Assembly: GCA_951217055.1 (NCBI GenBank)
Contig: OX578276.1
Span: forward strand, 62,632,402-62,696,401
Direction: 5' to 3'
From: Gerris lacustris
Taxonomy: Eukaryota > Arthropoda > Insecta > Hemiptera > Gerridae
DNA length: 64,000 nucleotides
Shown here: in pieces, positions 1 to 12,134 of the stretch
How the letters are laid out: each line of letters begins with the position of its first letter
Numbering within the stretch: position 1 is the stretch's first letter
Position numbers and translations under genes: made by a program
The notes under the pieces: generated by a model
Database searches by the model: none
The model's input: only the letters and a program-made list of their open reading frames with translations
Told to the model about the DNA's origin: nothing

Positions 1-82
1 CGACTTATTGGGGTCCCACAGATCCCATACAAACTATATATATTTTTTTTAAAGTACAACTTTTTCTAAAAAAAAATTGATG

Positions 83-115
<33 letters not shown>
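1..115. other. Flank of the retrotransposon, AT microsatellite
   Basis: No gene is visible. The stretch ends in a (TA)n run directly against the end of the left LTR. No target-site duplication can be tested because the other end of the retroelement is truncated. Confidence 0.6.
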
Positions 116-117
<2 letters not shown>

Positions 118-1480
118 CGGTTTCACGTCAACTGTCCGAAACCAAAATGCGGTTTCTCGCTTGAATCGCTTATAAAAAAGGGAGTTAAATATAATTTAAC
201 ATTAATTACCTCTGAGTTAAGCTCTTTTTCTTTTCTAATTAAAAATCTCATTTCTCAACTTAAAATTGTGAAGGGAAACATATTAAAATTAAAATAAAAG
301 AAATACTAACAAAATTTTTAAATAAATAATTTTTTAAGTTTATTTAAAATTTCAAATTGATAAAAAAATTCTTTTTTATCTTTAAATACAATTAATACTT
401 TAATACTGCGGTAGAACATTAGGCAAAATTATCTTTTTTTTTTTTATTACAAATTTTATTTTTTTTTTAAAATACACAAAATTTTTATGTGAACCTTTTT
501 ACATCTTTATTATATATATCCTATATCCCATTGTACATGTCTTGAATGTTTAAAATTAATAAATTCCTACTGAGAATTACCACGAGGTAAGGACTCTTAG
601 TTGAACTTTGATATTTGTTCAAAAAATGGCGTACATGAACCAAACTAATGCAAATAATTAATATTTAAATTTAATATTCTCTGAAAAATCGTAGATACTG
701 TTTTAACTGGAGAAACTCTTATGTTCGCTGAAGTAAGACTAAGATGAGTAGAGACATGATCTCCTTGGATCAAAATTCTACGTTTGCACCGACATGGTGG
801 ATTAATGGTGAGACTCGTGTCCCGAAGATTTATGCCAGGAAGATTTGTGGCAGTAAGTTTTGTGGCAGTAAGCTTTGGCTCTACAAAAATTAAATGATCA
901 AAATTAGTTTTCCTTTAATTACTTCCTCATACTACTTTAAAAGAAATCTCTACTCAAAAAATTTAATGAAGTTAAAATTTAAGTTTTTTAAATACTTACG
1001 ATAAAATCAGCAAAATGAAGCTCTAGTCGTAGTAAATTAAATTTGGATGAAGTTAAACTAGTACAAACTTGTACACTAACAAGACTTGATAAAATAACAA
1101 GAAAATCTTGTTTTACTAAAAACTACATAAATGGCGAATTTACAAAGTTATTATCGTCTCTCCAGACGGACTTCCCAGTGCCCCTCTATCGCCTACGAGA
1201 ACAGCCGGATCAGTGAATTTTCCTTCGTAAACCACGAGGTACCTAGGCTATTACCCCTTCCCTAGTATGACGTCAGAACGCGAACATAATTACGCAGGTT
1301 AGCCAACCTAATAAATAATTAAACAAAGATTTACAATTATACATTTCAAAATCTAGGGCAAAATTCCTAACAGCCCCTAAAAAAATCAACTAACTAAACA
1401 AAGTAATTAACTGCAATTAACATGATTAATTATTACTTAAGGTTCATCATAAATACTTTATAATCAAGTGGGATACCACA
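116..1480 (-). repeat. 3' LTR, complete (1365 bp)
   Basis: Positions 116-1090 are repeated at 6875-7849. I place the inner boundary at 1480 because on the minus strand TGTGGTATCCCAC begins there, immediately after a purine-rich tract, a typical gypsy LTR start. The outer end at 116 completes the expected TG...CA termini. A 60-residue ORF near the outer end (115-297) occurs in both LTRs and looks like noise. Confidence 0.82.
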
Positions 1481-1495
1481 TTTACCCCCTTGTTA
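1481..1495 (-). other. Polypurine tract of the retrotransposon
   Basis: Read on the minus strand the sequence is AACAAGGGGGTAAA, placed directly before the TGTGG start of the 3' LTR. Position and composition fit the plus-strand priming site used in reverse transcription. Confidence 0.72.
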
Positions 1496-1961
1496 ATTTG
1501 GTAAAATTTTTGTTGTCTACAAAAATTTTCTTACATAGAAAATTAGTCATAACAAACTTGACTTGTTAGTCCTCTAAAATCAATTGACATCAATCATCAA
1601 AAAAAAATTTAAAAAAAATTTAAAGAAAATTTTTTTTTTTTTTAAAACAAATTCTAAGTTTTTTTTTTTTTAAAAACGTTAAAATAAATATTTTAAATTA
1701 AATAATTAAAATAGAAACTGTAAACACAGATTAAAATCATTAACATAAATTAGTGAATAACTTAAATTATCACAAGTCAACAAATAAAGTTCATTATTTA
1801 AATGACTAAACACTTTTCATACTTAAAACTACATACATACTTATATATATTGTGAAATGTGAGAACTCCTCGCTATTGTATTATACAATGTTACATATGT
1901 CTTTTACTTACATAGAACAAAAAAATTTTTTTTTTTTTAAAAACTAAAATTAAGACAATAC
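1496..1961 (-). other. Retrotransposon 3' noncoding region
   Basis: AT-rich with several T and A runs. It lies between the integrase stop and the polypurine tract. No envelope-like reading frame is present. Confidence 0.6.
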
Positions 1962-3687
1962 TTAAAATTCAGTTGGAAACTTAAATTTCCTTACAATGTA
2001 ATCTTTCATCATGGTAGTATGAAATCTACCCCTACACTTTCCATCTTCAGTTAACAAAACATAAATTGAATCTTTTGACTCACTTCCTACAATATAAGGA
2101 CCTTCATAAAGTGGTAACAGCTTAGCGTTAATGCGTTTATCACTATCACTCACTCTAAGAGCTTTTACAAGAACTTTATCTCCTATATTAAATTTCTTAA
2201 ACTTTTTATTTTTGCTAAAATATTTATTTCTATATTGAGCATTCTTTTCAATATTAGACTTCACAACTTCTATATTTACATTATATTTATTCTTGTATGG
2301 TAGAAATTCATCCCATAACCGGATTGGTGGTACTTGTCGTTGTACAAAAATAGGGTTATTACCTATACTTCGATGGTAAGTTTCATTTATATTTCTTTCA
2401 ATATCAGATACATGAAGTGACCAACTGCCATGCCTTTCTAACATAAGTACTCTAAAAGCATTTCCTAATTGCTTATTTACACGTTCAGCTAAATTGGCTT
2501 GTGGGTGCCTGATGGGCGTTAATATATGATTTACATTAAGTTTGTTTATTCCTTCTATCCAATCATTTGAGAAAAATTGTGTTCCATTATCAGTTAACAA
2601 GACATTGATTTTATTCACATTTTTACAATAATCCTTTACACATTTTAAAGCTAGACTACCAGTCTCTTTAGTAATTGGATATAATTTTACATATTTCGAA
2701 AAATTGTCCACCATCACAAATATATACTTTAAATTACCTTTACCTGGTATTAAAGGTCCAAAAAAATCTGCTGAGACATATTCTCCAGGTCTATTGGGTA
2801 CAATTGACTTTAATGGCGCATAATTAATTTTGTTTGAGTCCTTACTAATCTGACAAATATGACAACTTCTTAATTCTTTATTAATTAACCTTTTTAAATT
2901 CTTACAGTAAAAATCCTCCCTAATCATTTCATGACACTTCTGTACTCCACAATGTCCATACTCTAAATGAATCCTCCATATAAACTTATCAAGTACATTC
3001 TCTGGTAAGACCATCTTTTTACTATTAACATAGTTTACATATAATTTGTTATTTATTAATTCATAGTCTGGGAATTCCTCTAAGTTATCTATAATATTTT
3101 TACAAAAGTCATCTGAACGTTGATAATCATCAATATTAGACATAAAATCGAAATTGTTTTCATCATTATTTAACTGGTTTAATACATAATTATTTCTTTC
3201 ATAGCTGTTTACAAAATTTACAGCACGGCTCAAAGCATCGGCTGCCTTTTGTTCTTTTCCAGGAATGTATAAAAATTTGAAATCTAAGTACTGTAGGAAC
3301 TGAATCCACCGGCTCACTCTTCCAGTAGGATTCTTACAAGAGTTAATATAAGTTAGGCCCTTATGGTCCGTGATAATATAAAATTTCGTAAATGCTAACC
3401 AAGTAAAGAACTTTTTAACGCCCCATACACAACTTAAAAGTTCAAGCTCTGTGATTGAATAATTAATTTCATTTGCCCTAAGAAGTCTTGAAGCGAAAGC
3501 AATCGGTTTAAAATTACCGTCAACATCTAACTGACTTAGACTTACTCCTAAAGCTTTTCCACTTGAGTCTGCGTGTAGATAAAATTCTTTATTGAAATCA
3601 GGGTGTGATAATTCTATTTTTTCTATAAAAATTTCTTTAATTTTGTTGAAAGCTTCATTACATTCGAAACTCCAATTCCATTTATTA
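1962..3687 (-). CDS. Gypsy pol 3' part: RNase H and integrase
   Basis: This is the second half of the pol polyprotein. The open frame starts just after the frameshift near 3687 and runs to the stop at 1962; the longest initiator-started piece is 1962-3317, beginning at a GTG that is internal to pol. The RNase H part (about 3320-3687) shows HADSSG, ITELELL and TDHKGL, the D-E-D catalytic pattern. In the 451-residue piece the integrase zinc-binding set is H117, H122, C152, C155. The catalytic triad is D184 (SADFFGP), D243 (LTDNGTQFF) and E278 (NLAERVN). The C-terminal GPY/F module is at about 399-410 (LLPLYEGPYIV), with no chromodomain after it. All catalytic residues are intact, so only the frame break disables it. 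The integrase would insert the cDNA copy into the genome. Confidence 0.9.
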
Positions 3688-5388
3688 TTTTTTTTTTAAA
3701 AGTTCGGACAGAGGTCCGATACAGTGAGAAATTCTGTTTGAAAATCTGCCGTAGAAATTAATAAGTCCTAAAAATCCTTTGAGTTCTGATCTATTTTTTG
3801 GTATAGGAAAATTTTTAATTGAATCTAATTTCGTTGGATCAGTCTTAATTGACTGATTACCAATTACATAACCCAGGTAATTTACCTCTTTTCTAAAAAA
3901 ATGGGATTTACATAGGTTAATAGTTACATTTTTATCTCTAAAGCATTTAAACAATCTCTCTAATACATCTAGATGTTCATGAAAAGTTTTACCTGTGCAA
4001 AGTAAATCGTCCACATATTGGATCACATGTTGTTCTAATTCATTATCAATTACATAGCTCAAAGCTTTAATAAGCGCAGCAAGACTAGATTTTAGACCAA
4101 ATGGTACACGACAAAATTGGTAACATTTTCCTTTGAACAAAAAAGCTGTATACGGTCTATGTTCTTTTTTTAAATGTACTTGCCAGAAACTATTTCTCAA
4201 ATCCACTGTACTTAAATACTTTGTACTCTCACATCTCTGAAACACCTGATCAATGGTCATGGGCATATCGTATTGCGCCTCACACTGTGAATTTAAAAAT
4301 CTACCGTCTAATACTGGTCTTACGGAACCATCTTTCTTTGTTACTATTACTAGTGGGTTAATGTAGCTGCTACTTGACGTTTCAATTATTCCCTGTTCTA
4401 ACATTTTAGCTATTTCAAACTCAACGGATTTCAATTTCACGTACGGTATCGGATAATTCCTATAGAAATACGTCGCGTCGTCCTTTACTTTAAGACTGTG
4501 CTCATATCCTTCTATTTTTCCAACTCTATTTTCAAAAACATCACTATAATCCCTTAATAATTTATAAAATATTCCCTTTTCTTCTTCATTTAAATTTTCA
4601 GTTCTCTCAACTGCTTCTTTAATTTCTGAATCGATACTTTTCTCTTTGTTCATAACAGGTTGATAGTTTAAAATATGATTATTTATTCCGTGAATTTTAA
4701 TTTCTACTTTTGGTTTACACTTTTTGAATTTTACTTTATGCCTTTTTTCATTTAACTCAAATTCAAACACATTTTCTTTATAATCTATTACACTCCCTAT
4801 GGAATTAAACAAATCTGATCCAAAAATCATATCATAGTTCAGCTTAGGTATAACTAAAAAATTTATTGTTAAGTAAATATTGTTTATATTAATTTCTAAG
4901 AAAATCTGATTTTGAACTGAACAAAGTTTCTTTTTATTTGCTCCGGAAACTTTAACACCTTTTACTGGAAGATGACACACATTCTTATTTTTTTTAATAA
5001 TCTTTTTAAATAAACTATCACTCACGCAACATGTTTCTGCACCGCTATCCAACAAAATTTCAACATCTTCATTCTCAACATAACCCTTTATAACTGGTAA
5101 TTCTTTCACACAAATTTCGCGTTCATTTATTATTTCATCACTCAAATTGAAATCTTCAAAAATATTATTTAAACTTATCTCTTCATTATGATTATTTTCA
5201 AATAAAAGTTCTAAACAAAAATCGTCAATATCACACTCGAATAATTGGGAGTCTTTATCACGGTTATCCTTGTCCTGTTCCAAAACCTTCTTCACGTTTC
5301 TTAATTCATCTAAGCGCTTGTCTAAGGTTGAATCAGCTGTAACTTTACGCGTTCCATTTCTCTTATCAATCTTGTCAATTTTTATCAT
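3685..5388 (-). CDS. Gypsy pol 5' part: aspartic protease and reverse transcriptase
   Basis: 567 residues. Residues 1-100 are a charged leader. The retroviral-type protease has its active site at LLDSGAE (D114). Reverse transcriptase follows at about 310-505: YPIPYVKLK, VTKKDGSVRPVLD, the catalytic D in STVDLRNSFWQ (D396), and YVDD at 458-461. The RT connection region follows and the frame then stops in a run of lysine codons (10 A on the coding strand) at 3688-3697, just where RNase H should begin. Downstream homology resumes in another frame, so this is a frameshift, not a natural end. The ATG at 5386-5388 lies 128 nt after the gag stop, beyond an AT-rich spacer, so how it would be translated relative to gag is unclear. 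Confidence 0.9.
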   Translation of the reverse strand: MIKIDKIDKRNGTRKVTADSTLDKRLDELRNVKKVLEQDKDNRDKDSQLFECDIDDFCLELLFENNHNEEISLNNIFEDFNLSDEIINEREICVKELPVIKGYVENEDVEILLDSGAETCCVSDSLFKKIIKKNKNVCHLPVKGVKVSGANKKKLCSVQNQIFLEININNIYLTINFLVIPKLNYDMIFGSDLFNSIGSVIDYKENVFEFELNEKRHKVKFKKCKPKVEIKIHGINNHILNYQPVMNKEKSIDSEIKEAVERTENLNEEEKGIFYKLLRDYSDVFENRVGKIEGYEHSLKVKDDATYFYRNYPIPYVKLKSVEFEIAKMLEQGIIETSSSSYINPLVIVTKKDGSVRPVLDGRFLNSQCEAQYDMPMTIDQVFQRCESTKYLSTVDLRNSFWQVHLKKEHRPYTAFLFKGKCYQFCRVPFGLKSSLAALIKALSYVIDNELEQHVIQYVDDLLCTGKTFHEHLDVLERLFKCFRDKNVTINLCKSHFFRKEVNYLGYVIGNQSIKTDPTKLDSIKNFPIPKNRSELKGFLGLINFYGRFSNRISHCIGPLSELLKKK

Positions 5389-5516
5389 TTTAGTTTTATA
5401 GCAAAATCGATTATATTCAACATTGGCTATATGGTCATAAATAATATCACTTAAATTATTATTAAAATTAAAATTATTATTAAAATTATTATTATTATAT
5501 AAAGAGTTCTCACTTA
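5389..5516 (-). other. gag-pol spacer, TAATAATTT-rich
   Basis: Low-complexity TAA/TAATTTTAA repeats separate the gag stop from the pol start. The run contains stop codons, so a simple gag-pol frameshift at the end of gag cannot be seen in this copy. Confidence 0.55.
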
Positions 5517-6671
5517 TTAGTTTAAATCCTCACCATTTCTATTTTCATTAACAATATGGTTAACTTTTACATTACTACTACCTTCACTAGGTTTGTTAAC
5601 ACTATAATTAATACCTTGTCTACTGTTTGACGGTCTATTTTCATGGTCCATACGTGGTCCATTTCGTCCATTATTTTTATTACTCTCATATCCTCTCCAG
5701 CCTTGGTTCCTATCAAAACGTCCATTCCCTTCAGTTAACGGTTTAGTCCTTTGATTAACATACCCTATACTCTTATAATTTGTATTATTTGAAAATTGTC
5801 TTTCGTCGCGTCTATATTGCTCTCTATTTCCTTCATAATACCCATTTCCGCGATCACTTCTACACAACTCTTCTGTCGTAAATTCAGTTAACAATTCTTC
5901 AAAACCTTCAAGAGTTTCTACTCTTGAACATTTAAATACGTAATAGAAATAATTTCCATAACTTTTGGCTATTTGTGTCAATATTTTCTTATTTGATATA
6001 GTATACTCGTCCGTAAAAGCATACTTGGCCTCCTTGTATATTTTATGTAGATATGTCGTAGGATTTAATTGACCGTTGAATTTACTAGTCAAAATTTTCT
6101 CACGTATTTTCTCTCTCACATTCTCATTCCAATATCTTTTTTTAAAACGCACTACAAATTCACACCACGGCATTTCATCGTCAAGCGTGTTAAGCCAATA
6201 TTCTGCCGGACCTGTAAACACATTTTCTACTACATATCTATAATCATTCTCTAATCCTTGCCTGTTAATATACTTTTCTAATTTATTTAAGAATAATAAA
6301 GGACTAATTAATTCAGAGCTCTCTCCCTCAAATTTCATTAAAAATTTTTCATTAATGTTGTTACTGTGTCTGGCTATACTACTAATTTCGCTATGATCCT
6401 CTCTATTTCTCTCTTTTATTTGACGTAATTCTTTTTTTTCTAATTCCGCAATTTTACCATTTAACTTATTAATTTGTTCGACTAAATTTGTGTCAGTTAA
6501 TCTATTCACTTTTTCGATTAAACTCAAAATTAACTCATTACTTAGATTCTGATTTGGATTATAGTTTTGCTCGATAACAGGATTTACGTCTATTTCTTCG
6601 ATTTCCAAACTCACATTAGGATTAGAATTATCCATATTTAAATTCTTTGACATAAATCTAGTAATAACCAT
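5517..6671 (-). CDS. Gypsy gag polyprotein
   Basis: 384 residues. After an acidic N-terminus, residues about 55-90 are heptad-like and Lys/Glu rich, probably a coiled coil. The central part, about 110-270, fits the retrotransposon Gag capsid family, with motifs such as AEYWLNTL, WCEFVVRFKKRYW and PTTYLHKIYKEAK. The C-terminus is Arg/Asn/Gly rich, probably RNA binding, but I see no CCHC zinc knuckle. Gag would form the particle that packages the element RNA. It lies first after the 5' LTR and primer-binding site, as expected. The ATG at 6671 follows a noncoding A/T leader. The call rests on position and the capsid-like motifs. Confidence 0.85.
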   Translation of the reverse strand: MVITRFMSKNLNMDNSNPNVSLEIEEIDVNPVIEQNYNPNQNLSNELILSLIEKVNRLTDTNLVEQINKLNGKIAELEKKELRQIKERNREDHSEISSIARHSNNINEKFLMKFEGESSELISPLLFLNKLEKYINRQGLENDYRYVVENVFTGPAEYWLNTLDDEMPWCEFVVRFKKRYWNENVREKIREKILTSKFNGQLNPTTYLHKIYKEAKYAFTDEYTISNKKILTQIAKSYGNYFYYVFKCSRVETLEGFEELLTEFTTEELCRSDRGNGYYEGNREQYRRDERQFSNNTNYKSIGYVNQRTKPLTEGNGRFDRNQGWRGYESNKNNGRNGPRMDHENRPSNSRQGINYSVNKPSEGSSNVKVNHIVNENRNGEDLN

Positions 6672-6849
6672 TAAACAAAAATTATTTTTAAATAAAATTT
6701 AAGGTTCACATAAAATTATAAATTAAATTTTTAATTTAGAAAGCATCATCAAAAAAAATTTTTTTTTTTTTTTTAAAAAAAAACGCAAAGTACGCTAAAA
6801 GCAGTAAATGAACGAATAATATAATAATTAACTCTTTGGATCGGCCTTA

Positions 6850-6871
6850 TCAAGTCCCTGTCCGGGCTCCA
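6850..6871 (-). other. Primer-binding site resembling tRNA-Lys(UUU)
   Basis: On the minus strand, three bases inside the 5' LTR, the sequence is TGGAGCCCGGACAGGGACTT. The leading TGG pairs with a tRNA CCA end, and the rest closely resembles the complement of the 3' end of animal tRNA-Lys(UUU), with a few mismatches. Confidence 0.68.
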
Positions 6872-6874
6872 AAA

Positions 6875-7849
6875 TGCGGTTTCACGTCAACTGTCCGAAA
6901 CCAAAATGCGGTTTCTCGCTTGAATCGCTTATAAAAAAGGGAGTTAAATATAATTTAACATTAATTACCTCTGAGTTAAGCTCTTTTTCTTTTCTAATTA
7001 AAAATCTCATTTCTCAACTTAAAATTGTGAAGGGAAACATATTAAAATTAAAATAAAAGAAATACTAACAAAATTTTTAAATAAATAATTTTTTAAGTTT
7101 ATTTAAAATTTCAAATTGATAAAAAAATTCTTTTTTATCTTTAAATACAATTAATACTTTAATACTGCGGTAGAACATTAGGCAAAATTATCTTTTTTTT
7201 TTTTATTACAAATTTTATTTTTTTTTTAAAATACACAAAATTTTTATGTGAACCTTTTTACATCTTTATTATATATATCCTATATCCCATTGTACATGTC
7301 TTGAATGTTTAAAATTAATAAATTCCTACTGAGAATTACCACGAGGTAAGGACTCTTAGTTGAACTTTGATATTTGTTCAAAAAATGGCGTACATGAACC
7401 AAACTAATGCAAATAATTAATATTTAAATTTAATATTCTCTGAAAAATCGTAGATACTGTTTTAACTGGAGAAACTCTTATGTTCGCTGAAGTAAGACTA
7501 AGATGAGTAGAGACATGATCTCCTTGGATCAAAATTCTACGTTTGCACCGACATGGTGGATTAATGGTGAGACTCGTGTCCCGAAGATTTATGCCAGGAA
7601 GATTTGTGGCAGTAAGTTTTGTGGCAGTAAGCTTTGGCTCTACAAAAATTAAATGATCAAAATTAGTTTTCCTTTAATTACTTCCTCATACTACTTTAAA
7701 AGAAATCTCTACTCAAAAAATTTAATGAAGTTAAAATTTAAGTTTTTTAAATACTTACGATAAAATCAGCAAAATGAAGCTCTAGTCGTAGTAAATTAAA
7801 TTTGGATGAAGTTAAACTAGTACAAACTTGTACACTAACAAGACTTGAT
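6875..7849 (-). repeat. 5' LTR, truncated by the poly(T) array
   Basis: It matches 116-1090 without visible differences, then stops abruptly at the start of the T-rich array. About 390 bp present in the other LTR (1091-1480) are missing. On the element's own strand this is the outer, U3-side end of the LTR, where the promoter normally lies. Confidence 0.85.
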
Positions 7850-8318
7850 TTTTTTTTTGATTGATTTTTTTTTTTTAAGATTTTTTTTTTTTTTTTTTTT
7901 TTTTTCATATTTTAGATTTTTTTTTTTTTTTTTTAGATTTTTTTTTTTTTTTTAAGATTTTTTTTTTTTAGGATTTTTTTTTCATATTTTATATTTAGGA
8001 TTTTTTTTTTTTTTTTTTTAGGATTTTCTTTTTTTTTTTTTTAGGATTTTTTTTTCATATTTTATATTTAGGATTTTTTTTTTTTTTTTTTTTAGGATTT
8101 TTTTTTTTTTTAAGATTTTTTTTTTTTTTTTTTTTTCTTTTTTTTTTTTTTCATATTTTATATTTAGGATTTTTTTTTAGATTTTTTTTTTTTTTTTAAG
8201 ATTTTTTTTTTAGGATTTTTTTTTCATATTTTATATTTAGGTTTTTTTTTTTTTTTAGATTTTTTTTTTTTTTTTAAGATTTTTTTTTTTTAGGATTTTT
8301 TTTTCATATTTTATATTT

Positions 8319-8350
<32 letters not shown>

Positions 8351-8916
8351 GGATTTTTTTTTTTTTTTTTTTTTAGGATTTTTTTAAGATTTTTTTTTTA
8401 GATTTTTTAAGATTTTTTTTTTTTTTTTAAGATTTTTTTTTTTAGGATTTTTTTTTATATTTTATATTTAGGATTTTTTTTTAGATTTTTTTTTTTTTTT
8501 TAAGATTTTTTTTTTTAGGATTTTTTTTTCATATTTTATATTTAGGTTTTTTTTTTTTTTTTTTTTTTTAGATTTTTTTAAGATTTTTTTCTTAGATTTT
8601 TTTAAGATTTTTTTTTTTTTTTAAGATTTTTTTTTTAGGATTTTTTTTTCATATGTTATATTTAGGATTTTTTTTTTTTTTTTTTTTTTAAGATTTTTTT
8701 TTTTTTAGGATTTTTTTTTTTTTTAAGATTTTTTTTTTTTTTTTTTTTTTAGGATTTTTTTTTTTTTTTTAAGATTTTTTTTTTTTAGGATTTTTTTTTT
8801 TTTTTTTAAGATTTTTTTTTCATATTTTATATTTAGGATTTTTTTTTTTAGATTTTTTTAGATTTTTTGTTTTTTTAGATTTTTTTAAGATTTTTTTTTC
8901 ATATTTTATATTTAGG

Positions 8917-8949
<33 letters not shown>

Positions 8950-9082
8950 TTTTTTTTTAGGATTTTTTTTTCATATTTTATATTTAGGTTTTAGGTTTTT
9001 TTTTTTTTTTTTTTTTTTAGGATTTTTTTTTCATATTTTATATGTAGGATTTTTTTTTTTTTTTAGATTTTTTTTTTTTTTT

Positions 9083-9123
<41 letters not shown>

Positions 9124-9526
9124 CATATTTTAGATTTTTTTTTTTTTTTTTTAGATTTTTTTTTTTTTTTTAAGATTTTTTTTTTTTAGGATTTTTTTTT
9201 CATATTTTATATTTAGGATTTTTTTTTTTTTTTTTTTAGGATTTTCTTTTTTTTTTTTTTAGGATTTTTTTTTCATATTTTATATTTAGGATTTTTTTTT
9301 TTTTTTTAGGATTTTTTTTTTTTTTAAGATTTTTTTTTTTTAGGATTTTTTTTTTTTTTTTTTAAGATTTTTTTTTTTTAGGATTTTTTTTTTTTTTTTT
9401 AAGATTTTTTTTTTTTTAGGATTTTTTTTTCATATTTTATATTTAGGATTTTTTTTTTTAGATTTTTTTAGATTTTTTGTTTTTTTAGATTTTTTTAAGA
9501 TTTTTTTTTCATATTTTATATTTAGG

Positions 9527-9560
<34 letters not shown>

Positions 9561-9873
9561 TTTTTTTTTAGGATTTCTTTTTCATATTTTATATTTAGGT
9601 TTTAGGTTTTTTTTTTTTTTTTTTTTTTAGGATTTTTTTTTCATATTTTATATGTAGGATTTTTTTTTTTTTTAAGATTTTTTTTTTTTAGGATTTTTTT
9701 TTTTTTTTTTAAGATTTTTTTTTTTTAGGATTTTTTTTTTTTTTTTTAAGATTTTTTTTTTTTTAGGATTTTTTTTTCATATTTTATATTTAGGATTTTT
9801 TTTTTTAGATTTTTTTAGATTTTTTGTTTTTTTAGATTTTTTTAAGATTTTTTTTTCATATTTTATATTTAGG

Positions 9874-9907
<34 letters not shown>

Positions 9908-9943
9908 TTTTTTTTTAGGATTTCTTTTTCATATTTTATATTT

Positions 9944-9975
<32 letters not shown>

Positions 9976-10397
9976 GGATTTTTTTTTTTTTTTTTTTTAG
10001 GATTTTTTTTTTTTTTTTTTAGGATTTTTTTTTTTTTTTTTTTTAGGATTTTTTTTTTTTTTTTTTAGGATTTTTTTTTTTTTTTTTTTTAGGATTTTTT
10101 TTTTTTTTTTTTTTAGGATTTTTTTAAGATTTTTTTTTTTAGATTTTTTTAAGTTTTTTTTTTTTTTTTTTTTAAGATTTTTTTTTTTAGGATTTTTTTT
10201 TCATATTTTATATTTAGGTTTTTTTTTTTTTTTTAAGATTTTTTTTTTTTAGGATTTTTTTTTTTTTTTTTAAGATTTTTTTTTTTTTAGGATTTTTTTT
10301 TCATATTTTATATTTAGGATTTTTTTTTTTAGATTTTTTTAGATTTTTTGTTTTTTTAGATTTTTTTAAGATTTTTTTTTCATATTTTATATTTAGG

Positions 10398-10430
<33 letters not shown>

Positions 10431-11143
10431 TTTTTTTTTAGGATTTTTTTTTCATATTTTATATTTAGGTTTTTTTTTTTTTTTAGATTTTTTTTTTTTT
10501 TTTAAGATTTTTTTTTTTTAGGATTTTTTTTTCATATTTTATATTTAGGTTTTTTTTTTTTTTTTTTTTTTTTTTTAGGATTTTTTTTTTTTTTTTTTTT
10601 AGGATTTTTTTAAGATTTTTTTTTTAGATTTTTTTAAGATTTTTTTTTTTTTTTTAAGATTTTTTTTTTTAGGATTTTTTTTTATATTTTATATTTAGGA
10701 TTTTTTTTTAGATTTTTTTTTTTTTTTTAAGATTTTTTTTTTTAGGATTTTTTTTTCATATTTTATATTTAGGTTTTTTTTTTTTTTTTTTTTTTTAGAT
10801 TTTTTTAAGATTTTTTTCTTAGATTTTTTTAAGATTTTTTTTTTTTTTTAAGATTTTTTTTTTAGGATTTTTTTTTCATATGTTATATTTAGGATTTTTT
10901 TTTTTTTTTTTTTTTTAAGATTTTTTTTTTTTTAGGATTTTTTTTTTTTTTAAGATTTTTTTTTTTTTTTTTTTTTTAGGATTTTTTTTTTTTTTTTAAG
11001 ATTTTTTTTTTTTAGGATTTTTTTTTTTTTTTTTAAGATTTTTTTTTCATATTTTATATTTAGGATTTTTTTTTTTAGATTTTTTTAGATTTTTTGTTTT
11101 TTTAGATTTTTTTAAGATTTTTTTTTCATATTTTATATTTAGG

Positions 11144-11176
<33 letters not shown>

Positions 11177-11309
11177 TTTTTTTTTAGGATTTTTTTTTCA
11201 TATTTTATATTTAGGTTTTAGGTTTTTTTTTTTTTTTTTTTTTTTAGGATTTTTTTTTCATATTTTATATGTAGGATTTTTTTTTTTTTTTAGATTTTTT
11301 TTTTTTTTT

Positions 11310-11350
<41 letters not shown>

Positions 11351-11753
11351 CATATTTTAGATTTTTTTTTTTTTTTTTTAGATTTTTTTTTTTTTTTTAA
11401 GATTTTTTTTTTTTAGGATTTTTTTTTCATATTTTATATTTAGGATTTTTTTTTTTTTTTTTTTAGGATTTTCTTTTTTTTTTTTTTAGGATTTTTTTTT
11501 CATATTTTATATTTAGGATTTTTTTTTTTTTTTTAGGATTTTTTTTTTTTTTAAGATTTTTTTTTTTTAGGATTTTTTTTTTTTTTTTTTAAGATTTTTT
11601 TTTTTTAGGATTTTTTTTTTTTTTTTTAAGATTTTTTTTTTTTTAGGATTTTTTTTTCATATTTTATATTTAGGATTTTTTTTTTTAGATTTTTTTAGAT
11701 TTTTTGTTTTTTTAGATTTTTTTAAGATTTTTTTTTCATATTTTATATTTAGG

Positions 11754-11787
<34 letters not shown>

Positions 11788-12100
11788 TTTTTTTTTAGGA
11801 TTTCTTTTTCATATTTTATATTTAGGTTTTAGGTTTTTTTTTTTTTTTTTTTTTTAGGATTTTTTTTTCATATTTTATATGTAGGATTTTTTTTTTTTTT
11901 AAGATTTTTTTTTTTTAGGATTTTTTTTTTTTTTTTTAAGATTTTTTTTTTTTAGGATTTTTTTTTTTTTTTTTAAGATTTTTTTTTTTTTAGGATTTTT
12001 TTTTCATATTTTATATTTAGGATTTTTTTTTTTAGATTTTTTTAGATTTTTTGTTTTTTTAGATTTTTTTAAGATTTTTTTTTCATATTTTATATTTAGG

Positions 12101-12134
<34 letters not shown>

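Larger units (their letters stand above)
116..7849 (-). mobile_element. Ty3/gypsy-type LTR retrotransposon, minus strand, 5' LTR truncated
   Basis: The element reads right to left: 5' LTR remnant, primer-binding site, gag, protease-RT, RNase H-integrase, polypurine tract, 3' LTR. The order PR-RT-RH-IN is the Ty3/gypsy order; in Ty1/copia elements integrase precedes RT. No envelope-like ORF lies between integrase and the 3' LTR. The two LTRs appear identical by eye with a constant offset of 6759 bp over 975 bp, which suggests recent insertion or copy correction. Pol is interrupted by a frameshift and the 5' LTR lacks its first ~390 bp, so this copy as assembled is probably not autonomous. Confidence 0.92.

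Noticed and set aside
115..297. 60-codon ORF present twice (also 6874-7056).
   Set aside because: It is on the plus strand inside the LTRs of a minus-strand element and has no recognisable feature; duplicated because LTRs are duplicated.
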